Assembly: GCF_030248535.1 (NCBI RefSeq)
Contig: NZ_JAHGAJ010000014.1
Location: 149,142 to 213,141 of the forward strand
DNA length: 64,000 nucleotides
Reading direction: 5' to 3'
Source: Vibrio sp. D404a
GTDB taxonomy: Bacteria > Pseudomonadota > Gammaproteobacteria > Enterobacterales > Vibrionaceae
The number at the start of each line of letters is the position of its first letter. Within the stretch, counting starts at the first letter, position 1. Below, one piece after another: positions 43,880-53,250 of the stretch. Position numbers and translations under genes: made by a program. The notes below the pieces were generated by a model, which worked only from the letters and a program-made list of their open reading frames with translations, did no database searches and was not told the origin of the DNA.

Positions 43880-45616
43880 TTAAGCTTCTGCAGTTACCTT
43901 TGAATCGCTCATCTTTTTAAGCGCTGCGTAACCGAAACCAGTTACTAGCGTACCCGCTGTAATTGCGACTAGGTACATAAGAACAGGAGAGATAGCGCCC
44001 GGAATCAGCAGTACGAACAGACCACCGTGTGGAGCCATCAGCTGAGCACCGAATAGCATTGATAGAGCACCAGTTAGTGCGCCACCTGCCATACATGCTG
44101 GGATAACACGCATTGGATCTTTCGCTGCGAATGGGATAGCACCCTCAGAGATGAAACATAGGCCAAGAACGAATGATGCTTTACCTGCTTCACGCTCGCC
44201 CGCTTCAAACTTGTCTTTCACTAGGAAAGTCGCAAGGCCCATACCCAGAGCAGGAACCATACCTGCTGCCATGATAGCCGCCATTGGTGCGTAAGTTTGC
44301 GAAGCGAGTAGACCAACACCGAATGTGTAAGCTGCTTTGTTTACCGGACCACCAAGGTCGAAGCACATCATCGCGCCAAGAATCACACCCAGAAGAATCG
44401 CGTTAGACGTACCCATGTTGTTTAGGAAGGTTGTCATTGCGCTCATTACGCCAGAAACCGGACCACCAACGATGTACACCATCACCAAGCCAGTGAACAA
44501 GCTCGCGATAAATGGAATGATAAGGATCGGCTTCAATGCTTCCATCGATTGTGGAAGTTGAACCTTGTCTGCAATGAACTTCGCTGAGTAACCCGCGATG
44601 AAACCCGCTGCGATACCACCTAGGAAACCTGCACCTGTTGAGCTTGCCAGCATACCGCCGATTAGACCCGGAGCCAGACCCGGACGGTCAGCAATTGAGA
44701 ACGCGATGAAACCAGCAAGAACCGGAATCATAAGAGCGAATGCAGAGCCACCACCGATAGTCATCAGTGCTGCTGCTAGCGTGCCTTCTTCTTTAAACGC
44801 TTCGATACCGAATACGAAAGAGAGAGCGATGATCAAACCACCAGCAACCACCACTGGAAGCATGTGAGATACACCTGTCATTAGGTGCTTGTACACGCCT
44901 TTCTTCTCGTCAGCAGGTGCTGCTTGTGAAGAAGATGCCGTGTGTTGGTAAGGTTTTGCTTCAGCGAACGCTTTTTCAAACTCTTGAGTTGTTTTCTTAA
45001 GCGCAGGGCCCGTAGTTGTTTTGTATAGAGGCTTACCGTTGAAGCGATCAAGCGGTACGTCGATGTCCGCTGCGATGATCACTAGGTCAGCGTCTGCAAT
45101 CTCTTGGTCAGTCAGTTGGTTTTTCGCACCTACAGAGCCGCGAGTTTCAACCTTGATTTGGTGACCAAGACGTTGACCTTCGTTCTCTAGTGCTTCTGCT
45201 GCCATGAAAGTGTGTGCAACACCAGTAGGACAAGCGGTAATTGCGACAATCTTCTTCGCGCCAGTTGCTTTAACTTCAGTCGCTGCTGCGGTGACTTGTG
45301 AAGCGTCTAGCTCTTTTGCGTTAGCAACGGCATTTTCTAGAAACGCTTTTGTATCTGCTGTGCACTCAGAGATTTGAGCTTGGTAGACTTTCTTGCCAAT
45401 AAAGCGCTGTGTGTCTACGTCCGTGTTCGCTGCGATAATAACGGCATCGCTGTTTGCGATTGCTTCTTCAGAAACCGCTTCGCTTGGAAGAACCGTTGAT
45501 TGGCACTCAATGTTTGCGCTCCAACCTAGCTCTTTAGCTGCCTTCTCAAGCAGACCAGCTGCGATGATGCTGTTTGCAACGCCACTTGGGCATGCTGTGA
45601 TAATGGTAATATTCAT
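43880..45616 (-). CDS. fruA: Fructose PTS permease, IIBC component
   Basis: The 578-residue membrane enzyme imports fructose and phosphorylates it at C1. Two IIB-type domains lie at the N-terminus: a degenerate first one beginning IITACPSGVANSI and a second (~115-215) beginning VAITACPTGVAHTFMAAEAL. The Cys in ACPTG is the phosphorylation site. The IIC membrane domain follows (~245-565), with typical GGPVNKAAYTFGVGLLASQ and ISEGAIPFAAKDP. It is the last gene of fruBKA, 14 bases after fruK. Confidence 0.95.
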   Translation of the reverse strand: MNITIITACPSGVANSIIAAGLLEKAAKELGWSANIECQSTVLPSEAVSEEAIANSDAVIIAANTDVDTQRFIGKKVYQAQISECTADTKAFLENAVANAKELDASQVTAAATEVKATGAKKIVAITACPTGVAHTFMAAEALENEGQRLGHQIKVETRGSVGAKNQLTDQEIADADLVIIAADIDVPLDRFNGKPLYKTTTGPALKKTTQEFEKAFAEAKPYQHTASSSQAAPADEKKGVYKHLMTGVSHMLPVVVAGGLIIALSFVFGIEAFKEEGTLAAALMTIGGGSAFALMIPVLAGFIAFSIADRPGLAPGLIGGMLASSTGAGFLGGIAAGFIAGYSAKFIADKVQLPQSMEALKPILIIPFIASLFTGLVMVYIVGGPVSGVMSAMTTFLNNMGTSNAILLGVILGAMMCFDLGGPVNKAAYTFGVGLLASQTYAPMAAIMAAGMVPALGMGLATFLVKDKFEAGEREAGKASFVLGLCFISEGAIPFAAKDPMRVIPACMAGGALTGALSMLFGAQLMAPHGGLFVLLIPGAISPVLMYLVAITAGTLVTGFGYAALKKMSDSKVTAEA

Positions 45617-45630
45617 AGTAAACCTTTGTC

Positions 45631-46611
45631 CTATTTGCTTGACTCAAACTGGCCAGTTGGAGTGTTAAGCGCCTGTAATTGGATATTTTGTCGTACTGAG
45701 TCCAGCTCTTCTTGGCTGGTTAAACCAACGCCGACTTGAGACACAGCAAGTGCCGAAAGGGCGGTAGCGAATTGAATAAGTTCTGATTTAGGCATCAGCT
45801 GCATGTGACCCCAACATAGACCAGCCACCAAAGTGTCGCCTGCGCCTACAGTGCTCACCACTTGCATGCGTGGCGGTTGAGCGTGAATCCACTCACCGTT
45901 GTTTAGCCACATCACACCGTCAGCACCCAGAGAAACCACGATGTTCTCAATGCCTTTTTCGCTCAGTGCTTGGCCTGCAACTTGGCATTGGTCACGGCTC
46001 GTTAGCTCTGCGTTGAAGAGCTGAGACAGCTCTTCGTCGTTCGGCTTGATAAGCCAAGGTTGAGCATTGATACCTGCTTTCAGTGCATCGCGGCTGCTGT
46101 CGAACAATACCTTTTTACCTAGATCATGTAGGCGTTGTACCCAAGAAGCACATAGCTCAGGAGAAACACCTTGTGGCAGGCTGCCAGCAATCACGAAGTA
46201 TTCGTGGTCTTCAGCCAGTTCCATCAGTGTCTTCTCGAACGCGTCAATCGCATCTTGATCAACCGGTACGCCCGGGAAGTTGATGTCGCTTACTTGCCCT
46301 GAGTTCTCAACCAGTTTTACGTTGATACGGGTTGCGCCATCGACACGAATGAAGCGGTCAGTTGCACCCATTTCAGAGAACAGTTGGCAGAACGCTTCTT
46401 CGTTATTACGACCCAAGAAGCCCGTTACCGTGACTTTAGCGCCCAGTTCTGAAAGCACTTTTGCTACGTTAACGCCTTTGCCTGCTGCGTGTAGCGAACC
46501 TTGGTTTACCAAGCTTACAGAGCCAACGTTCAGCGTATCGACGCTGCCTGTTAGGTCTAAAGCAGGGTTCAGCGTTACGGTTACTGCTTTGATTTGCTTT
46601 AATTCAGTCAT
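45631..46611 (-). CDS. fruK: 1-Phosphofructokinase
   Basis: The 326-residue PfkB-family sugar kinase converts fructose 1-phosphate to fructose 1,6-bisphosphate. The family signature 1 region is GKGVNVAKVLSELGAKVTVT (~44-63). Signature 2 is VSTVGAGDTLVAGL (~249), with the catalytic Asp in GAGD. AVTVTLNPALDLTG near the start is typical of the phosphofructokinase branch. It is the middle gene of fruBKA, nine bases after fruB. Its product and substrate balance also sets the inducer level for the divergent FruR. Confidence 0.95.
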   Translation of the reverse strand: MTELKQIKAVTVTLNPALDLTGSVDTLNVGSVSLVNQGSLHAAGKGVNVAKVLSELGAKVTVTGFLGRNNEEAFCQLFSEMGATDRFIRVDGATRINVKLVENSGQVSDINFPGVPVDQDAIDAFEKTLMELAEDHEYFVIAGSLPQGVSPELCASWVQRLHDLGKKVLFDSSRDALKAGINAQPWLIKPNDEELSQLFNAELTSRDQCQVAGQALSEKGIENIVVSLGADGVMWLNNGEWIHAQPPRMQVVSTVGAGDTLVAGLCWGHMQLMPKSELIQFATALSALAVSQVGVGLTSQEELDSVRQNIQLQALNTPTGQFESSK

Positions 46612-46620
46612 AGCGAGTCC

Positions 46621-47754
46621 TTAACCTTCACCAAGGCCAGAAGCGATAGCTTTACCAATAGATTCGATTGCTTGCGCTGCGTCATCACCTTCAGCCGTGA
46701 ATTGAAGCTGGTGACCGTGTTTCACGCCAAGCGCGATAACTTTCATTAGGCTCTTCGCGTTCACTTCTTTGCCGTCGCCATCTAGGTTTGATACGCGAAT
46801 AGCTGAATCGAATTTCTTCGCTTCTGCCACCAGCATTGCGCCCGGACGAGCATGCAGACCGTGTGCGTTCTTGATCTTAAATACCGCTTGGTTATCTGAA
46901 CCTTCAGCAGACGTGCTTGGTGCTTCGCCTTTTAGCTGAGCAATCACACCTTCGATGTCAGATTCGATAAGCGCATTCTGTTTGCCTTCGAAAACCAGTT
47001 GGCTTAGGTTCGCAAGGATGTTTTGGTGCGCGCTGTTACACGCTGCGAATGCAACCAGAGCTTTCACTTGAGTGCCTTCAAATTCACAATCGTTCGCTGT
47101 AGAAACAAAAGAGACAGCTGTGCGCGTTACGCCTTTGTCGCTACCAAGAAGCCATAGACCCTGACCAAGGTGAGTTGGTGTTTTAGTCACTAGGTCAGCA
47201 ACGAATGCGTTATCCGCACAACCTGTGTTTTTCAGTAGGCCGCCCGCAACCGCAGACATTTGAACCATGTCGCTTGCTGGGAATTTAAGTTGAACCAGAG
47301 AAGCGTCTAGATCTGCTTCAAGCTGAACTTCACCGTGAAGTAGGGCGATGATTTCGTCTTCTGTTTTCGCTTGTTGTAGCTTTTGCTCAACGCCGTCTGC
47401 AGAAAGAACTTTAGTTAGCTGCTTTAGAATGCCTAAGTGCTCGTCTGATTTTGCTGCAATACCGATGGCTACGTATACGCGGTTGCCGTCTGCCCAGTCG
47501 ATACCTTCAGGAAAGTGGTGTACTGCAACGCCAGTCTCTTTTACTAAACCACGGGTGTCTGTGGTGCCATGAGGGATTGCGATACCGTTTCCAAGGAAAG
47601 TGGAATTTTGATTCTCACGGTTCAGCATTCCTTCTACGTAACCTTCATCAACCAGACCTTTCTCAGTCAGTTTGCCCGCGATGTTACGAATAGCTTGGAA
47701 CTTATCTTGTGCAGATTGACCAAGCGAAATGTCAGATTTAGTTAGTTTAAGCAT
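46621..47754 (-). CDS. fruB: Fused fructose PTS IIA/HPr protein (diphosphoryl transfer protein)
   Basis: The 377-residue cytoplasmic protein has an N-terminal IIA domain (~1-145; phospho-His in FLGNGIAIPHGTTDTRG near 61), a central linker domain and a C-terminal HPr-like domain (~290-377; phospho-His in IKNAHGLHARPGAMLVAEA). It carries phosphate from enzyme I to FruA, bypassing general HPr. Order and length match E. coli FruB. It is the first gene of the operon. Cra operators lie directly upstream (47849-47876). Confidence 0.94.
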   Translation of the reverse strand: MLKLTKSDISLGQSAQDKFQAIRNIAGKLTEKGLVDEGYVEGMLNRENQNSTFLGNGIAIPHGTTDTRGLVKETGVAVHHFPEGIDWADGNRVYVAIGIAAKSDEHLGILKQLTKVLSADGVEQKLQQAKTEDEIIALLHGEVQLEADLDASLVQLKFPASDMVQMSAVAGGLLKNTGCADNAFVADLVTKTPTHLGQGLWLLGSDKGVTRTAVSFVSTANDCEFEGTQVKALVAFAACNSAHQNILANLSQLVFEGKQNALIESDIEGVIAQLKGEAPSTSAEGSDNQAVFKIKNAHGLHARPGAMLVAEAKKFDSAIRVSNLDGDGKEVNAKSLMKVIALGVKHGHQLQFTAEGDDAAQAIESIGKAIASGLGEG

Positions 47755-48127
47755 GTTGCCTCTTTAGCTTATTGCTTTGTTTGAGCGTGTCGCTTCATAG
47801 TTGCTGTTGGTCCGATTCACGTTCAGCTTAATCAGTGCTGAACACCTTGCTGAACGTTAAGCTGAATCGGTTCAGCAAAAAGAGTAAAAAAATTCAGCAA
47901 AGCCCAGTTATCTTGATAAAACTGATATTGCTGCTTACCGTGCCTCGCTTCCTTTTAAAGATAGTCATCAATCTCAATGTTGCTAAAAAAAGATGATTCG
48001 AGTCACTTTTCAGATTTTGCTGAATCCTTTCAGCTTTCATACTGAATCGATTCAGCATATAATTCAACTATTCCGAGGATCAGAACTGTCGTTATATGAT
48101 CCTACGCACAAAACACGGGCCCTTGAT
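47755..48127. promoter_or_regulatory. fruB-fruR divergent control region with several Cra operators
   Basis: GCTGAA/TTCAGC-type dyads are seen at 47849-47862 (GCTGAACGTTAAGC), 47861-47876 (GCTGAATCGGTTCAGC), 48019-48034 (GCTGAATCCTTTCAGC) and 48041-48056 (core CTGAATCGATTCAG, a perfect dyad). Half-sites lie at 47822-47827, 47837-47843 and 47893-47898. The first pair faces fruB and the second pair faces fruR, whose product should bind them all; fructose 1-phosphate is the expected inducer in this family. Confidence 0.7.
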
Positions 48128-49132
48128 ATGACACTTGATGAAATAGCGAAACTGGCGGGTGTATCCAAAACCACAGCAAGCTATGTGATAAATGGTAAAG
48201 CTCAGAAGTACCGCATTAGCGAGAAAACACAGCAGAAAGTGATGGCTGTGGTCAACGAGCACAACTACCGCCCAGACCACGCTGCATCTTCATTGAGAGC
48301 AGGCAACAGCCGTTCGTTTGGTTTGATTATCCCAGACCTAGAGAACAGCAGTTACGCACGTTTAGCAAAACTGATTGAGCAGAACTCGCGTAAAGTGGGC
48401 TACCAGATCTTGATTGGATGTTCAGATGATGACGCAGAAACAGAACGCAAAGTCGCTGAAGCCTTGGTGAGCCGTCGTATTGATGCCTTGCTGGTGGCGA
48501 GCTCAATGCCAGATGCCAGCGAGTTCTATCTGCAATTGCAAAACTCAGGTACGCCTGTGATTGCGATTGACCGTCCGTTAGATGATGAGCATTTTGCTTG
48601 TGTCATCAGTGAAGATTTCGAAGCGGCGTTTGAACTGACGCATTCAATCCTTGATGACAATATTCAAAGCATAGGTTTGATTGGTGCCTTGCCTGACCTA
48701 AACATTTCACGCGAGCGTCAATTGGGCTTTGAAGCGGCCAATAAAGCGTATACACAGCAAAGCGGGCTGAAAGAGAACAAACCTACGGTTGTCGGTTATG
48801 GTGAACACTTCGACCGAGAATCTGGCCGCGAAATATTTGAAGAGTGGATTGCCAAAGGCACGGTACCGGATGCGATTGTGACTATGTCTTACACCTTGTT
48901 AGAGGGTGTGCTAGATGTGATGGTTGAAAAGCCAGAGCTGGTCAATCAAGTCAAGTTGGCGACCTTTGGTGATAACCGTCTGTTAGACTTCTTGCCATTT
49001 AAGGTTCACTCATTGCCGCAGCAATTTGAGGTCATCGCCGACAGCGCATTCGCCTTGGCATTGAATGCTTCCGCTAAGCGTTACCAGTCGGGTATTGAAT
49101 TGGTACCACGAAGCCTAGTAAAACGCTGCTAA
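48128..49132 (+). CDS. fruR: Catabolite repressor/activator FruR (Cra), LacI family
   Basis: The 334-residue protein begins MTLDEIAKLAGVSKTTASYV with the LacI helix-turn-helix, then the hinge and a periplasmic-binding-like core (SFGLIIPDLENSSYARLAKL). ATG 48128 is chosen although the frame is open back to 47993: the family starts here, and the upstream part would be translated through two operators. Length matches E. coli Cra (334). It is divergent from fruBKA, which it should repress until fructose 1-phosphate appears. A terminator shared with the next gene follows. Confidence 0.93.
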   Translation: MTLDEIAKLAGVSKTTASYVINGKAQKYRISEKTQQKVMAVVNEHNYRPDHAASSLRAGNSRSFGLIIPDLENSSYARLAKLIEQNSRKVGYQILIGCSDDDAETERKVAEALVSRRIDALLVASSMPDASEFYLQLQNSGTPVIAIDRPLDDEHFACVISEDFEAAFELTHSILDDNIQSIGLIGALPDLNISRERQLGFEAANKAYTQQSGLKENKPTVVGYGEHFDRESGREIFEEWIAKGTVPDAIVTMSYTLLEGVLDVMVEKPELVNQVKLATFGDNRLLDFLPFKVHSLPQQFEVIADSAFALALNASAKRYQSGIELVPRSLVKRC

Positions 49133-49183
49133 CCTAGCCAACGTAGCCAACGTAGTAGCTAACTTAAAAAAGAAGTCATTGCT

Positions 49184-49220
49184 CAAAGCCTCTGCGCCTA
49201 TAAAGTACTGAGGCTTTTTT
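49184..49220. terminator. Terminator shared by fruR and the kinase/phosphatase gene
   Basis: AAAGCCTC (about 49185-49192) pairs with GAGGCTTT (49210-49217), with a T-run to 49220. The stop codon of the leftward kinase/phosphatase gene (49219-49221) overlaps the T-run. Confidence 0.65.
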
Positions 49221-51030
49221 ATTGGATTAACAACCCGAATTCGACCAGTGCCACGATGCCTAATAGCAGAGCCAACACCTTCCAAAACTGGATTGGGTTG
49301 CGGTTTAACAAGGGTTGTTTGGTTTTGCGCTTCACTAGCTTTGAATTGGGCGTATAGAGATCAGAAACAAAATCGCCTAGAACGGAATAACGCTCTGATG
49401 GATGTTCAGCACACGCCTTTTGCAACACCAGATCAAACCAAGCAGGCAGATCAGAGCGCTGCTGAGTGATCGGCTGATAATGCCACTGGTGATGGCGTGA
49501 CTGAGCCAGAGAGCGTGGCGTCATTTCAGGATAGGGCAGTTGTCCTGTGAGCATCTCATACCCAATCACCGCAACCGAGAACAGGTCTGACCGCGTGGTC
49601 GCAATATTCTGTTTGATGGTTTCTGGTGCAATATAGTTAACCGCGCCAAGAGGAATCGCATCTTCTTCTACAGGTAAACCTTCCTCAATACCACGAATTA
49701 ACACCGCACCAAGGTCAATGAGCTTAATATCGCCATTCGGTAGTAGCATAATGTTTTCGGGCTTCAGATCGCGATGCACCATATCGGCACGTTGCAGGAC
49801 TCGAATGCCCTGAATGATCTTCTCTAAGATGGTACGCACTTCCGGCAAGCTTGGCTTAGGGTTATCGTACATCCACTGTCTTAGTGTCACGCCCTCGACC
49901 ATTTCACACACTTGATAAAGGAACTGTGAGTGCTCGTCGGTCGGGTAGACCTTCATAATGCGCTTATTGTTAAGCAGCATGCCTGCCCATTGCTCGTTGT
50001 AAAAGGCTTTGAGCTGCGCTGGATCGTCGTGATATTGCATTGAAGGCACTTTTATCACGAACTCGGTTTGCGTTTGAGTCTGTATTACACGATACACATG
50101 GCTGCGCGTTCCGGAGTAGAGCACTTCTAACACCTGAAACTGATCAATTATTTGTCCAAGCTTTAAAACCGGAGGAATCACACGCGCTGCCAGCTTTTCA
50201 TGAAACTCAATAAGTGATGGCTTTGGCAGTTGCGCTACCTCGATCATCAAGCAGCTGACGTTGTCTTTGCTGTGCATGGCGAGTGCTTTATTGCAGATCG
50301 CTTGCGTCGCCAATTCAAAATCGTTTTGTTTGTCTGTCCCTTCAATTAGGTCGGCTTCGTCAACAAACTCATGCACGCCATCGGTTGTGAGAATAAAGCG
50401 GTCTTTTGCTTGAATAGGCAGAGCCTGATAATCCACATTGAGCTGGCTATCCATGCCAAGCGCTCGGGTTAGGTAATGGGTGTTGACGATGTTATTGCGG
50501 GTGTGGTCGCGCGTCAGCTGTTTGATCTTGCCATCGCGGACAAGATAAATTCGGCTGTCTCCCACGTGGAAGATATGCGCGGTATTGGACTTGAGAATCA
50601 CCGCACTGAAGGTGGACACCATGGTGTTGTGCGCGAGCTGTTTATCATCATCCAGTTCGGAGAATGACGCATTGAACAGCCAAGAGTTAAGCGAGGTCAG
50701 CACCTTTTGCGCTGAGCGTTGAATGCTCCAGCTTTGAGGTGTGGCGTAGTAGTCGGTAATGAACTGCATCACGCTGGTGTGGCTGGCTTTTTGCCCCTGT
50801 TCACTGCAACTCACACCGTCCGCAATACAGGCCACGCTGCCTTTGAACTCTTGCTCAGCTCGGGTTTGAGGGTGCTTAACGATAATCGCATCCTGATTCT
50901 CGTTTCTTACCCCTTGGTGTGAATAACCACCAAAGTTGAGCCTAAGTTGATTGCTCGCTTGTGGGTGAATGCCTTGCGCTGTCTTTTGGTTGGTGTTTAC
51001 TGTTTGGCTTTGGCTAAATGAAAGAGTCAT
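49219..51030 (-). CDS. Fused PP2C phosphatase and Ser/Thr protein kinase
   Basis: 603 residues. The N-terminal PP2C phosphatase (~30-270) has the metal-binding Asp residues in GVRNENQDAI, ACIADGVSC and LTTDGVHEFV, plus HVGDSRIYLV. The kinase (~290-560) has a Gly-rich GTRSHVYRV loop, the ATP Lys in FVIKVP, catalytic HRDLKPENIM, a DLG in place of DFG, and APE. A single membrane helix ends the protein (VLALLLGIVALVEFGLLI). The same fusion is known beside nitrate-assimilation genes in other gammaproteobacteria. It follows the nitrate transporter gene, suggesting control of nitrate uptake or reduction. Confidence 0.9.
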   Translation of the reverse strand: MTLSFSQSQTVNTNQKTAQGIHPQASNQLRLNFGGYSHQGVRNENQDAIIVKHPQTRAEQEFKGSVACIADGVSCSEQGQKASHTSVMQFITDYYATPQSWSIQRSAQKVLTSLNSWLFNASFSELDDDKQLAHNTMVSTFSAVILKSNTAHIFHVGDSRIYLVRDGKIKQLTRDHTRNNIVNTHYLTRALGMDSQLNVDYQALPIQAKDRFILTTDGVHEFVDEADLIEGTDKQNDFELATQAICNKALAMHSKDNVSCLMIEVAQLPKPSLIEFHEKLAARVIPPVLKLGQIIDQFQVLEVLYSGTRSHVYRVIQTQTQTEFVIKVPSMQYHDDPAQLKAFYNEQWAGMLLNNKRIMKVYPTDEHSQFLYQVCEMVEGVTLRQWMYDNPKPSLPEVRTILEKIIQGIRVLQRADMVHRDLKPENIMLLPNGDIKLIDLGAVLIRGIEEGLPVEEDAIPLGAVNYIAPETIKQNIATTRSDLFSVAVIGYEMLTGQLPYPEMTPRSLAQSRHHQWHYQPITQQRSDLPAWFDLVLQKACAEHPSERYSVLGDFVSDLYTPNSKLVKRKTKQPLLNRNPIQFWKVLALLLGIVALVEFGLLIQ

Positions 51031-51078
51031 AACGTCCTTGCTCCTATCTGCTCATTGTTTGAAAACGGAGGGAAAGAA

Positions 51079-51109
51079 CAAAAGCTCTGGTCATAAACAA
51101 GAGCTTTTG
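51079..51109 (-). terminator. Hairpin between nitrate transporter and kinase genes
   Basis: CAAAAGCTCT (51079-51088) pairs perfectly with AGAGCTTTTG (51100-51109), and the minus strand continues TTCTTTCC. A second short stem GTAACCG/CGGTTAC follows at about 51116-51143. These could end or attenuate the nitrate-transporter transcript before the kinase gene. Confidence 0.55.
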
Positions 51110-51168
51110 AACGAAGTAACCGAGTGTTGCAGTCCCGGTTACTTCTCCCGATATCATTCAATGAGTGG

Positions 51169-52638
51169 TTAGCTCGATACGTTAATCAGTGTCACGCTAC
51201 CATCGTCATTTACTTCCGCAATTTGACCGTTTGGCTCTTCCATGAACATCAGTGTTACAAAGCCAAGTACCGCCGTTGCAGCAATCACAAGGAAGAACGT
51301 TTGGTAGCTAACAAATGAAAGCACTGTTAGGTAAACTACCGCACCCACGTTACCGTAAGCACCTGTCATACCTGCGATTTGACCCGTCATACGACGCTTA
51401 ATCAGAGGTACTGTCGCAAATACTGCACCTTCACCGGCTTGTACGAAGAAAGAACACGCCATTGCCGCAACAACCGCTAGCCATACTGGCCATGTGCTGT
51501 CTACTTGGCCCATTGCGAAGTAACCCACCGCTAGACCTGCTGTTAGGATAAGCAGCGTTGGTTTACGACCGAATTTATCTGAAATCCAACCACCACCTGG
51601 GCGAGACATTAGGTTCATAAAGGCGTAAGCCGAAGCTACCATACCTGCTAGAACCGGTGTCAGCTCAAAGGTTTCAGAGAAGAACAGTGGCAGCATAGAA
51701 ACTACAGCTAGCTCAGAACCAAAGGTTGCAAAGTAAAGCACGTTCAGTACCGCAACTTGCTTAAATTTGTACTGGTGAATCTCTGGCACTTCTTCCTTGA
51801 AGACGTTCTTATTCACTTTCCAAACTTGAGAGACTTCATACACATACAGAGCAGCCAGTACCGCATACACACCGTAAACCGCTGTGTCTGACAGCATACC
51901 AATGCCTGATGGAGACAGTTTCCAAGCCAGTAGCGCTAGAGCCGCGTACATAGGGATCTTCATGATGAGTAGAAAGAAAAAGTCACCCTTAGACGTTACT
52001 TCCATTGCTGTAACTTGTGCAGGTTTGAAGTAAGTAGAACCTTTTGGCGTGTCCGATACGTTTTTGTAGAACACCACTGAGAACAGTAGGCTCATTACAC
52101 CCGTTACACCTACCGCATAACGCCAGCCTTCATCACCACCGAATACGAGTGCGAGTGTAGGTAGCGTGAATGCCGCAGCTGCTGAACCGAAGTTACCCCA
52201 ACCGCCGTAGATACCTTCTGCTGTACCCAGCTCGTTATGTGGGAACCATTCAGACACCAAGCGAATACCGACTACGAAACCTGCACCGATGAAGCCAAGT
52301 AAGAAACGTGCGATAGCTGCTTGCATGAACGAGTCAGCGAGCGCGAACATGAAACACGGAATCGAACAGATCGCCAGTAGCGATGAGTAGACCAGTCTTG
52401 GACCATAGCGGTCAGTTAACATACCGATGGCGACACGCGCCGGAATGGTCAACGCAACGTTTAAGATTAAGAGAGTTTTGATCTCTTCAGTGGTTAAGCC
52501 TAAAGAGGTTTTTACCATTTGCAGTAGTGGCGCAAAGTTGAACCAAACTACAAAGGTGATGAAAAAGGCAATCCAGCTAAGGTGTAAGATTTTCATCTTA
52601 CCTGTAAATGAGAGCAGCGAAAATTTTGAGTTATCCAT
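51169..52638 (-). CDS. Nitrate/nitrite MFS transporter (NNP family)
   Basis: A 489-residue, 12-helix major facilitator of the nitrate-nitrite porter group. The two Gly-rich nitrate signatures are visible: [18 protein letters not shown] in helix 5 (~140) and [15 protein letters not shown] in helix 11 (~424). The loop 2-3 motif is [14 protein letters not shown] longer central loop separates the halves. Together with NirBD and NasA it would import nitrate for assimilation. It lies 141 bases after nirD; that gap can fold into a two-tier hairpin at ~52690-52744. Confidence 0.9.
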   Translation of the reverse strand: MDNSKFSLLSFTGKMKILHLSWIAFFITFVVWFNFAPLLQMVKTSLGLTTEEIKTLLILNVALTIPARVAIGMLTDRYGPRLVYSSLLAICSIPCFMFALADSFMQAAIARFLLGFIGAGFVVGIRLVSEWFPHNELGTAEGIYGGWGNFGSAAAAFTLPTLALVFGGDEGWRYAVGVTGVMSLLFSVVFYKNVSDTPKGSTYFKPAQVTAMEVTSKGDFFFLLIMKIPMYAALALLAWKLSPSGIGMLSDTAVYGVYAVLAALYVYEVSQVWKVNKNVFKEEVPEIHQYKFKQVAVLNVLYFATFGSELAVVSMLPLFFSETFELTPVLAGMVASAYAFMNLMSRPGGGWISDKFGRKPTLLILTAGLAVGYFAMGQVDSTWPVWLAVVAAMACSFFVQAGEGAVFATVPLIKRRMTGQIAGMTGAYGNVGAVVYLTVLSFVSYQTFFLVIAATAVLGFVTLMFMEEPNGQIAEVNDDGSVTLINVSS

Positions 52639-52779
52639 GTATTAAATCCTTTAAATATGGAAAGTGTCTAGAGTTCTTCTAGCCGTTCACATGCCAACTC
52701 CGTAGCGAGCCTAAATTCTTAATTATAGGCGGCTAAGGCATGAGTATTGGGTGATTCTGAAATACGACCTAATCCGTGA

Positions 52780-53124
52780 TTAGCTTGCTAAAGCTTCGGG
52801 TGCCAGTACTTGAATATCGTTACCTTGTCTGCGCACTTCAAAGCGAGTCAGAGCGTGTTCAGGCTCTTCCAAGCAAGCTCCTGTCTCTAGATGGTAATGC
52901 TGCTTGTAAAGGGGAGAAGCGACGTACGGCTCTCCACTTAACGAGCCAATAATACCACGTGACATGACATTGGCTTTACCAATTGGGTCGAAATTTGAAA
53001 GGCCATAAATCTTGTCACTGCGCTTGCAGTAAAAGATCGCGACTTGATGATCAGCCACTTTGGCACACACACCCGCGTTGGGTGTTAGATCCTCTTGGGA
53101 GCAAACAGTGGTCCAGTTTTCCAT
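52780..53124 (-). CDS. nirD: NADH-dependent nitrite reductase, small subunit
   Basis: The 114-residue protein has the NirD Rieske-like fold: WTTVCSQEDLTPNAGVCAKV, then VAIFYCKRSDKIYGLSNFDP, and SPLYKQHYHLETGACLE near the end. As in other NirD proteins the Rieske Cys/His ligands are not kept (FDP and KQHY where CPH would be), so no Fe-S cluster is expected. It partners with NirB to reduce nitrite to ammonia in the cytoplasm. It lies 126 bases after nirB, with a stem-loop in the gap. Confidence 0.93.
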   Translation of the reverse strand: MENWTTVCSQEDLTPNAGVCAKVADHQVAIFYCKRSDKIYGLSNFDPIGKANVMSRGIIGSLSGEPYVASPLYKQHYHLETGACLEEPEHALTRFEVRRQGNDIQVLAPEALAS

Positions 53125-53199
53125 GACAGTCTCCTTGTCAATTTGTTGAGTCTTTTATTTTGTTCAATTTCGTATAAATAGAAGGTCGTAAAGAAAGAA

Positions 53200-53243
53200 G
53201 GTCGCTAGCAGGGTATTGCGTAGTGAAGGGCCTGCTAACGACC
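53200..53243. other. Stem-loop between nirB and nirD
   Basis: GGTCGCTAGCAGG (53200-53212) pairs with CCTGCTAACGACC (53231-53243) with one mismatch. No T-run follows on the minus strand, so it is more likely a processing or stability element, or a partial attenuator, than a full terminator. Confidence 0.5.
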
Positions 53244-53250
53244 AAACTGG

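Noticed and set aside
47993..48127. Longer N-terminus for FruR (45 extra residues)
   Set aside because: The added residues do not belong to the LacI family start, the region contains two Cra operators, and the normal helix-turn-helix begins right at ATG 48128.
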